This document shows, piece after piece, positions 54,736 through 64,000 of a stretch of DNA of 64,000 bases. A model generated the notes under the pieces. It did not search any database and was not told the DNA's origin. It was given only the letters and a program-made list of their open reading frames with translations. The position numbers and the translations under genes are program-made. The stretch covers positions 25,685,001-25,749,000 of the forward strand of contig NC_044497.1 of NCBI RefSeq assembly GCF_902362185.1, given 5' to 3'. Source of the stretch: Chanos chanos. Taxonomy: Eukaryota; Chordata; Actinopteri; Gonorynchiformes; Chanidae. Positions within the stretch are counted from its first letter, which is position 1, and each line of letters begins with the position of its first letter.

Positions 54736-56343
54736 CATACCCGTCATGTGACTGAGGATATTTCTTGAAAACTGTGGCTGCCATGACAACCTCATAACAG
54801 CCTTCTAAACCCTAACCGAAGCTGTAGCAAATTATGTGTACGGAACTGTGATAAATAAAGCAATTCAGGCATGATTGATTGCTAACTGCCAGCATTTGAA
54901 GGCCAAAATGATTGTTTCGATTTCATGATGGCTGAACATGATTGTTTTAGTTTTAAAACCATTACGTGATACTAGATTAATATGGCTTGATGTCCAGCCC
55001 AAACTCAAAACTAATAGGGGTGCTGCCAAATTGGTAGCCAGGGTCTGTGGCCTTCATGTTAACTAGATTTGTGTTAGAACTGAAACATCTAGGGGTAGGG
55101 GAAACATGTGAGAAAAAGGCATATCTGTCTCTCTCTTACAAACCATCATTAATATTGAGTTATCATTGCTGTATGTAGACCTTTATGAACACTGTTGATT
55201 TAGTGTGTCTACTTGACTTAAAGCAGAAGCTACTTCATGAGGTGTGAGTCATCTAACAAAACACCTGTAAAGCAAAGCAGTTGGTTACACTTATCCGACA
55301 TCAGTTCTGCTCGTTTGTTACATAATAAATACAGCCTTGCGCTCCGTAGGATGAGTTACCCTTACATTAACATAATAGAACTTCTTCTTGAACGTTTCTG
55401 TTGCTTCAGAGTGGCACTGTTCTCAACAAAACAATAAAAGTAAAGTGTTCTTAAAGGGTGTCAGTTCAAAACCCACCTTTGACAGCACTCTGTTGCGCAT
55501 CAGTATTGGAGGAGCTGTAGGCTACAGTTTAACGGTGTGTTGCTGAAGTGGTTAGTACAGCATCAATCCCCTTTTTCAAACGTGTGAAAATGAAATGCAA
55601 TTAGTTATACCTACTTAACTGCATTTGAGAGATATAGGCATAGTTTGCTTTGCAAGATAGTTGGCTAGTATCAGCTAAAGTTAGCCATCCAATCCGGTTG
55701 TTTAGCTTCTGGCTCGCTAGCTAGTCGTGACTTGTGATAGCATAGTGTCCTATTTAATATTGATGAAGGAGAGCTGTGTGAATCTTATGGCAGTGAGCTG
55801 ATAGTTGTGGTCATAGTACTGCATCATAGTTGTGATAATAGTACTGGCCATAGTATTGCATCACAAGTTTCTGAGACAGATATGTGGCCGCTTTAAAACC
55901 AAACCTAACCCCAGAAAACAGACCAATCATACGCGTCGAAAACAGTAGACGGCCTCATAGGTCGTCATCTCTGTCATTTCCGTCATGGTCCGTATTGTGA
56001 ACAGGCAGAAGAACAGGCTGTGTGAACGAACCCTGTTTCTAGTTGACGTCAGAGACAAGTGCAGTAACGTAAACAAGGAAGAGGAACGAAAATTTCATCT
56101 TTGAATGAATTTCGTTGAAATGCAGGTAGGGTATAATTTTATACGCGTTGATAGTCATAGGTTGGCTCTCTATGATAATACGTATATTGCTATAAATTGA
56201 CAACTTACAAGCTGTCTTTGCTGCCGCCCACCGAAATTTCAAAAGCTACATTTATGGAGTCCTAAGCTTATTTTATTTTTGAGACGCGTGTCGCGAATTT
56301 ACTACTGCATGATAAGTTGATATAACCTTTTCTTCTTCACAGT
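54736..56343. other. dnajc16-casp9 intergenic region and casp9 5' region
   Basis: Mostly unique AT-rich sequence with no supportable exon. The casp9 leader probably includes a noncoding exon near 56.0-56.13 kb (GAAATGCAG followed by GTAGGG), since TTCTTCACAG stands directly before the ATG. No TATA box is seen. Confidence 0.45.
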
Positions 56344-59194
56344 ATGGATCCTAGACATAGAGCGATTCTTCAGCGATACAGAAACAAACTTGTGGAGCTT
56401 TTAAATCCGACTGATATCTGCGATGGGCTTCTGACACGGGGCATCTTCACCCAAGACATGATCGACGAGATCCGGGTAATAGAGATTTTGCTTTGCTTAA
56501 CACGGAAAAGGCGATATTAAAAAACCAAAAACAAACAAACAGAAAACCCCAAAACAAAACAAAACAAAAAAACCTCTTGTTCTTACAATGTAATGAGGAC
56601 CTCTTATACAATTAAGGTGATGTCCAACTTACCAGGAGGAAAACAGAAACCATTTTCCTGTAGATGTTAAAACAAAAAAAGACCTTTTATTTAAGCTATT
56701 TACAGCAGACTAATTCAGTCAGCAGTCACAGCAGTTCATTTGATACCAAAAATGTCTCCTCCATCCATCAGGGGTCTGGAACCAGACGCGATCAAGCTAG
56801 ACAGTTGGTTAAGGATCTGGAAACGAGAGGGAGTCAGGCTTTCCCAGCGTTTCTGGAGTGCCTTCGTGAAACTGGGGATCCTTTGTTGGTGGATCTCCTA
56901 CAAGGTGGAAACCCCTCCACACACCCTGTGTCCACTCCTGTGCGGCCGGTTCCTATGCCAGTACCTATCTGTGAGTGCAGTTCATAATGTCTGCCTGTGT
57001 ACATTCAAATCTCTTCATTCTTACAGCATTTATTCTTTATTTAATGGATCGACAGACACTCCAACTGACACAGACAAGTGTGACAGAGGTGATGTCATTC
57101 CTCCAAGAGAAGTGCCACTGTATCCAGAGAAACTGGCAAAACCCATCCCTTCTAGCCCATGTGAGTCTACATTTAAGAGTGAGGGTTTTCTTCACTGACT
57201 GATAGAACTGTAACATTACTCATAGAAATTTGGATTTAAATGTTACCTCACTGATTAAATTAAGAATATCAGAACTAAAGAATATATATGTTCATAGCCC
57301 CTGAAAAGGAAACCTTAAAACCTACACCAGGGAGACAGAGACGCGACAGCATCCAGGTTACTACATCATAATACTTTCTTCTCACTAAATGACTTAAATG
57401 TAAATGTCACTTCTGTTTTCCATGTACAATATTGGTTTCCTTATAATAAATGTTTTTTTTCTCTCTCTCATATGCTCTCAGAGCTATAAAATGGATGCTA
57501 GCCCATGTGGACTCTGCCTGATCATAAATAATGTGGAGTTTGACCCCCTCTCTGACCTGAAAGATCGTAAAGGCTCTGACATCGACTGTAACAAGCTGGA
57601 GAGGAGATTCAAGTCTCTCAACTTTGAAACTGTTGTGAAGAGGAACCTAAAAGCAAAAGTAAATGTTTCACATCTGTTATTCTGTGAATACAGAAAGACT
57701 CTATGCAGAATAGAGATCAAATGTTCTCTGACAAATTACTGATTTGATATTATGCTGATGAATTAAACAAACGGACTAATTACTCGATGGTTTTCTCTTT
57801 CATAGCACATAAGGCATGAATTGTCAACGTTAGCTAAAAGGGATCATTCTGCATATGACTGTTGTGTGGTTATCATTCTCTCTCATGGGACTGAGGTAAG
57901 GCGTGTGTCATGTAGACTTCTGTGACTTCTTTGTTAAACGTTTGTTTTCACTTCTCTCTAACATGAATGAGTCTAATGCATCGTCTGTGTAATCTTTGAT
58001 GCCTTCCCTGTTAGTGTGGCAACATGTAGTCTCTGATTCAATTTTAAAATCATTAGAAAATCTTAATCTCAAAACCTATATAGGAAGTGTTGCGTGCCTA
58101 AGTGCTGTCTGTGATTTATCAAGGCAAGTCATAATCGTTTTCCCGGAGCCGTGCATGGAGTGGATGGCCCTTCAGTTCCAGTTCAGATCATCACAAACTA
58201 CCTCAATGGCCAGAACTGCCCATCACTGCAGGGAAAACCTAAACTCTTCTTCATTCAGGCTTGTGGAGGAGGTGAGCCTGTCCAAGAGAGAGAAATGACT
58301 GACACCAATATTGCACCAAACTTACACCAATATTGCATTGCATTTGTTCATTAGCAGATAAGGAATGAGGCAGTGATGTTAGTTACAAAAGACATGACTT
58401 ACATTTTTATGTGTAACTGCCTTGTGTTTACAGGTGAGAAGGACATAGGATTTGAAGTAACACCGGATGAGGTGAAGCCCTCATTTGGAGGCACAGATGA
58501 CCAAACAGACGCCATTCCCATGTCCTCCAGCAGTGACTCTCTCAGCATGTCTGATGAGCCAGATGCCAGGGCCTCTCTGCCTACACCCAGTGATATCCTG
58601 GTGTCTTATTCCACTTTCCCAGGTCTGTGGGAAGTTAGTTAGAAACGAAAACCACTGTCAGTTGTCATGCCATTAAGCTTCTTGCACAGTCCTTGTCACA
58701 TAGATGAATTTTGTACTATGTAGAGTACTATGCAGATCCTCATTAAACACTGCTCTATAACAGGTGGAAGAGAAGGGAGTATTGGTATGAATGTCACATG
58801 ACCTGTTGCTCTGATTACCCAGGCTATGTTTCATGGAGGGACACACAAACTGGCTCCTGGTATGTGGAAACCCTGGATCAAATACTGGAGGAAAATGCTG
58901 CCACTGATGATCTGGTGACCATGTTAATGATGGTGGGTCTCATTTTCTTTTCTGTTCTTTAATTCTTTGAAATCTTATGTTAATTGTGAAATGAAATCAT
59001 TTAAGATCTCTTTGAATCATTTTTAAAGGACTAAAGCTCATAGCATTAAAGCTCTGTTTAACTTTCTGTCCACTGTTTGTTTCCAGGTGAACAACGAAGT
59101 CTCTCAAATCTCTGCTAAAGGCCTTTATAAGCAGATGCCTGGATCTTTTAATTTCCTGCGAAAACTTCTCTATTTCCAAGCTAAGAAGACCTGA
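56344..59194 (+). CDS. casp9: Caspase-9 (initiator caspase with CARD), 438 aa
   Basis: Ten exons in frame: 56344-56475, 56772-56970, 57056-57160, 57298-57356, 57482-57658, 57806-57895, 58124-58271, 58434-58622, 58823-58932, 59087-59194. Caspase-9 binds APAF1 through its CARD in the apoptosome after cytochrome c release and activates caspase-3/7. The CARD is encoded by exons 1-2 (about residues 1-90; [20 protein letters not shown] segment), followed by a Pro-rich linker, then the p20 domain with His251 (LSHG) and catalytic Cys301 in the caspase-9-type pentapeptide QACGG, an acidic/Ser-rich intersubunit linker, and the p10 domain ([20 protein letters not shown]). Slightly longer than human (416), mostly in the linkers. 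For exon 3 I chose the acceptor at 57055 because only it keeps the frame into exon 4. Divergent from dnajc16. Confidence 0.95.
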
Positions 59195-59536
59195 CAGGAA
59201 TAGTTCTAACCACTTTCAAACCTGCCTGTCTGTACTGATATGCTGTTATGGAAACAAAATGTTTTTAATTAGATTGAGTGAAATGGTGCTGTATTTGTTT
59301 GTTCAAGCAGAGAGCAGATTAACATTATGTCTTGGTGCTGGTCTAGTTTCTGAGAATCATATCTGCATTTGGTATTTTCTAAAACTTTTGGCTTTTTATA
59401 GCCCTGACTTTTTTAAGTGAAGGGAAAAACTGAAAATAACCAGCATAAAAATGTGAAAGACAATTCTGAGAACTTTTTCTAAAAATAAGGCAAGGTTTTC
59501 TTTGTGGGAAAGTATTCATTCACTTTGTGTGTGTGG

Positions 59537-59569
<33 letters not shown>

Positions 59570-60534
59570 TACTGTCCTCTAGACCTTTCATTGACCAAAA
59601 ACTTTCATAAATCTGCTAGTTAGTTTTTCACACAGGAATATTTTGTTGTTGCTTTATTCTGAAGTCTTTAGTTCTAATTTGGCATGGTGAAATATTTTAA
59701 AGGCACATTTAGTAGTGATGATGCCTAGCCTGTAACCTGTATTCTCATAACAGTGCATGCACTGCCAGATTATACATGGTTATAGTTCATGAATTGCTCA
59801 CAGTTCCTTATTTGTATGGTACATAAACATACAAGATATTGAAGAGACAGTTATTACATGTATGAGGATTTCCCCTCTCTTGTGATTGAAATTGAGAGGA
59901 TTCAGTATCACACTAAAATAAGACGCACTAAAGGCCCTACCAGTACCAAAAACCAATGTTTAGTTTAACAATTAGTGAACTATACAATGTTACTATGCAT
60001 AACATTGTTTACCAAATACAGAGTACATCATCAAACAGGACAAACAAATGATGTGTTATGGCTTAACAGTTTGCTCTTTCACGTTATTGCAAAGGCAACC
60101 AATTCATTTTGTCCTTTCAAAACGTTACTGTGTGCATTTTCAAAATAAACATTTCAGTAAAATCCTAAATCCCAGATGAAAACCCTTACGCTGTGCGTCA
60201 ACGTTTTCATGCAGGTCATTTCTACAATATGAGGTATGATACATGTTAAGGTCATTCTTTATATGTGTCTTTTATTTTGTCAAATAAATCTCTCCCCAAC
60301 ACTGTGCTGCAGGCCTGCGTGCTTAGCTAAATATTACGCTTCAAATTTGTGGCAGCATCAAGTACTGCCAGCGTGGGTATTTAGACAAATGATTTTGCGC
60401 CATTTGATAGTTTTCTCTTTGTACTAATGCAAGAATTTGGGAAATTTCAAAAGCAATATTTTGTCTTTAGTCCAGAGGTGGTAATTTTTTGACAGTCAAG
60501 CGGTTTTTCGAAGGGCATATGATCGTTCGGATAG

Positions 60535-60554
60535 ACTTCAACTCCCATGGTGCC
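60535..60554 (+). promoter_or_regulatory. ZNF143/SBF-like promoter motif
   Basis: ACTTCAACTCCCATGGTGCC resembles the ZNF143 site ACTACAACTCCCAGCATGC. About 80 bp downstream, 60630-60650 reads ATGAATAAACTTTTTGTTTT followed by a GGTAAGC donor, which could be a short first exon. An orphan promoter is possible; nothing further supports it. Confidence 0.35.
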
Positions 60555-61393
60555 TTTGGAGCACGTATTTGCGCACGTTCAGAGCTGAGTGAATATTTAC
60601 ATGCTTTACATTTTCTGGTCATTAGGGCAATGAATAAACTTTTTGTTTTGGGTAAGCTAAATTAAGGGTGTTTCTGTGTTATGTATTTACATTAGCAGTA
60701 TTGCCCTTGGAGTACCTGAGTGTTTTGTATTAGATGGGAATACTGATGCTGAAGTTTGTTTATTTTATTCATTGATTAGAATGACCTCAGCCCCACGTTT
60801 TGTGGCATGCTTTGCAAAATCATATGACATGCTTTGAGAAACATGGACACAAAGACTTCGCTTTCAGAAAGCGTAGTCTCTTGTTGGCTATTTACCCTGT
60901 CCTGCTTTGAAGTGGTTTGAGTAGATCCAGCTGAGCAGTTCAACTCTAAATTCAAAGCAGCTGCTCTCTGTACATGTTCTGAAAAGGACGAATACTACAC
61001 AATTACGGATGTGATTTCTCTAATCAGACCTCAGAATGATACTGGTGATCCGCACGTTATTCATCGCTGGTCAGAGAGCCTCGCACTCATGCCAGATGTC
61101 CAAGAACATTTTTGGCATTCTTCTGTGAGTTCTGGAGGTCCGGTAGCATATAATTTCCTCCCGTTCACTTTGCAAAGCATGGCATAGAACTGGTTGACTG
61201 CTGCGTAGATTACTGCTAGAAAGGCCAGAATTACTACTGTAAGCAGTCAGTTAACCCCACGCATGTTGCTTGTTCTTTTCTGATCAATGTAAATAAAATG
61301 TCATTGATTTTACTGAACAGTTTGCAGACAGCTCATGAGATGAACTCAGCCAATCGACCTTGAAACAATCCAAACCGAGAACTTGCCTTTCAA

Positions 61394-61398
61394 AGTTG

Positions 61399-61435
<37 letters not shown>

Positions 61436-61462
61436 CATTATTATTATCATTATTATTTCTTT
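61394..61462. repeat. (ATT)n trinucleotide microsatellite
   Basis: ATT repeats with ATC interruptions. It makes a false poly-Asn frame on the minus strand. Confidence 0.9.
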
Positions 61463-62863
61463 CTTTGAAATTCAAAACATCGCGTTAAAGATACAGGCTT
61501 ATCATTTGGATCTCAGAGACTGCTGTACTGCTCAGTTTTGTCAAGCAGATTGACCTGTCTATGACGACTGCTTTTGGCTTTTAACTATAGTGCTACTTTT
61601 GATTAGTGCTGTTGCAAGGACAGCTATAGCTGAAAATGGCACATTTTTGTTCTGCGGCTGCAACACTGGTCATGTCCAATACTTAATACGTTGCGCAATC
61701 ACCAGAGGGCGCAACTATATTAAGTTTGCACAAAAGGATAACTCTGGTTCTCGAATGGATACACTAAAATTATGGTTTCAGCTAATGCTCTAAGTAAAGA
61801 AGCACTGTCTATGTAACGCTAAAGGATTAAGCCCATGTTTAGACTATGAAACTATGATTACGATATTACTTTACTCTGGTGAAGTAGGCCTACGTGACAT
61901 CGAATTAGCTGAGAGGTAGTCCGTTATTTATTAACATTGTTCCATCCTCCCGAATTTTGTAATATATTATTGTATAGTGCCTACTGTAACACACGTTGGT
62001 GCACAATAATTTGTACTATAGTAAATAATGACAATAATAATAATCAAGGTAACATTCTCCAATGAGGATAACATCTGTGATGTGATACGCATACATTTAA
62101 AATGATTACAGAATGGTCAGTTAGTGTCTCAAGATAAGTATGTTATGCAGACGCAAACATAACACTGATTTTGGGATCTAAGACAATAATCATATCGTGA
62201 GGCTACAGTGTTTGCCATTTATGATAAAACTAAGAAAATATTTACTTTATCCGGTTTCATAGACAATACAGTCTAAATTAAAATATATGGAGAATATGCA
62301 GATCAGAGATTTCATAACTATAATGACATGGCGATAAACGACTGACGCTTATCATATCATCAAAGTATTACAGTAAAGTCATAATTTATATATCCTCACA
62401 ACGCAAGTCCTCTTTGAGATGTAGGTGGCATTTTGCTCTCTGTGGGATCTCATGCTATGCTAACCAGCACTCCCTGCATTCCATTCCGCTTTTTACTCAG
62501 GGCAGTGTGTCGTATAGTAGCCTAAGTTATCCTATCCCAACATCATCGCACTTCAAGCGGATCGTGCTGGCAATGCATGTCGAAGTTTCGGAGTGTAGAA
62601 GAAAGTGGAGCCATAAGAGCGGATCTGATATCTCTACCCAGGCTTCCGTTTTTTCTTTTATTTTACCGTAATTAGTCATACTAGCATACGGATTTACTTC
62701 TGGTGAATGAAACCCTACCGGGAGTGGGGTAGAGAAACCACAACAGACTCACTACAGAAAAAAGTATAAAAAGTGTTCAGAATAAATTACTCAGTGGCCA
62801 CAAGTGACGGACCTTGATTTTCCCTCTCCCAGCGTGCGAAGTCAGTGCTGGGTCGGTTGGAAA

Positions 62864-62923
62864 ATGGGGACACGGATAGGACTTCTTCTTATCTACTCGA
62901 TACTAGTGTCGCATCTTGTTAAT
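62864..62923 (+). CDS. Probable first coding exon with signal peptide, gene runs off the window
   Basis: ATG follows AAA and encodes MGTRIGLLLIYSILVSHLVN, a good signal peptide, then a perfect GTAAGT donor at 62924. TATAAAA lies upstream at about 62766. No second exon is found in the remaining 1.1 kb, so a long first intron is expected. A secreted or type I membrane protein is likely; identity cannot be told from 20 residues. Confidence 0.45.
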
Positions 62924-64000
62924 GTAAGTGAACCTTAACCTTTTCTGCTCTCCTGTGCACTGTACCTATAAAAGGAAGTTGTATAATTTCATTTTTGGAC
63001 GAACGGTTACTTTTAGTGGCGAACTTTAGCACCTTTCAACCCATGTAAATCTAAGTTTCTTTGGGAAAGGCGTGCTTACTCTACACAGCGACTTTATAAA
63101 CGATCGCTAAAACGTTCTTCAAATGGTAAAAGTGGTTTTGGGATGGGCTTTCTCTGCAGCGTGTTCTCTTGGAACTTCGATGATAAACTGAAATCGCGAT
63201 CGTGGTTTGCCAAAATTGAAACACTTAAATCACCAGTTTTTTCTTAAACCCATATCGTCCCAAAATAAAGCGAAATTTCAGTTTGCACGAATGTATTGCA
63301 AGTGCTCTATTCCTGATCTAAATTTGTCCATAGAAACAAGCTATTCATAGTTGGTGTTAGTGGCGTCTGCATGTCTGTTAACTTTATCAACTTTTATTTC
63401 TCTAAGCTCTTGTGTTTATACACCTTGACTGTTCGTCCACGGCTGTGGTGTCCACAATCAATGGCTTTGATTTTTTTTTTTTTTTTTCATGCCGCCTACA
63501 CTCATGGTTTACTGCTGCATACTTACTCTGTTGATATATTTTTGCTTTTAAATATACATCAGTTCGCATATTTTAAAAAAAAAAAAGATCTCATATGTCA
63601 TAATTGTTCTGGATTCTTGTATCTTACACATAAAATCACGCAGAATATGAACTGACTCTTTGTATGTCCTGCTCCATTCTAAAAGTTTGAATGATTTATC
63701 GACGAACTGATGACATCACGTGTTTTAAATTGCAGTATTTCATGGTCTCAGGGTGCACCTTAAACATTATGGAGCTTAATACAGAATTTCTTAAGGGCAC
63801 TCTTAATCCTTTTGACCAGACCTCTTGTGTATAAATATGTTAATGACATACATTTCAGTGAAACAAGAAAAATTCCTCCATTCAGATGAAACACTATTAA
63901 GTCGTAATTGTTCTGTTTCATACCACTATGTTGTAGGGTCAGCTATTGTGAACTCATTCAGTTAGTAAAGAGAACCTTAGGAAGGCTTCTGGGTGGGGTG
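62924..64000. other. Probable intron to the window edge
   Basis: AT-rich sequence with homopolymer tracts near 63470-63487 and 63575-63587. No exon is supported. Confidence 0.4.

Larger units (their letters stand above)
59195..62863. other. Intergenic DNA right of casp9
   Basis: casp9 3' UTR, a (GT)n tract at about 59525-59565, and an (ATT)n tract at about 61394-61460. A ZNF143-like promoter motif lies at 60535-60554 with a possible tiny exon after it (own entry). I see no other coding exon. Confidence 0.5.

Noticed and set aside
57020-57202. Longer casp9 exon 3 using the acceptor near 57026
   Set aside because: It puts the rest of the exon in the wrong frame for exon 4; the acceptor at 57055 keeps it.

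Overview
The window reads as chromosomal DNA of a teleost fish. It holds multi-exon genes with GT-AG introns and clear vertebrate orthologues, long (CA)n, (TA)n and (CTAT)n tracts, and fish-type repeats (hAT, a foldback MITE, a SINE-like retroposon, L2-like and RLE-type LINE fragments, solo LTRs). All coding models below were made by hand translation, and every exon joins in frame.

Layout. 1-4640: repeat-rich intergenic DNA, including a 24-unit, 38-bp minisatellite. 4661-8054: a five-coding-exon trypsin-like serine protease gene. 8.1-36.1 kb: a cytidine deaminase (cda) expansion. Two complete cda genes (11748-13353 and 26454-28068) each sit in a near-identical ~4.1 kb block. A decayed cda 5' part lies at 8.66-11.15 kb and carries a solo LTR and a hAT transposon. 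An array of about 6.7 units of 1573 bp (15319-25895) repeats a dead cda exon 1 plus the same solo LTR. Inverted, broken cda pieces lie at 33.28-35.83 kb. LINE and DNA-transposon debris fills 30-33 kb.

37.0-40.9 kb: pink1 (8 exons, 569 aa). 41.99-44.59 kb: agmat (7 exons, 366 aa). 48.59-53.47 kb, minus strand: dnajc16 (14 exons, 789 aa). 56.34-59.19 kb: casp9 (10 exons, 438 aa), divergent from dnajc16. 62.86 kb: a probable signal-peptide exon of a gene that runs off the right edge.

From general knowledge, CDA-PINK1 and AGMAT-DNAJC16-CASP9 are two separate neighbourhoods on human 1p36; here they form one run. PINK1 (mitophagy), AGMAT (mitochondrial ureohydrolase family) and CASP9 (apoptosome caspase) all work at or near mitochondria, and DNAJC16 is an ER J-protein linked to autophagosomes, but nothing in the sequence shows that they are co-regulated.

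No wholly new system is evident. The most unusual part is the cda cluster: a recent tandem amplification of a dead 5' end plus an LTR between two live genes, whose six coding differences are all amino-acid changing, four of them inside 10 bp beside the zinc site.
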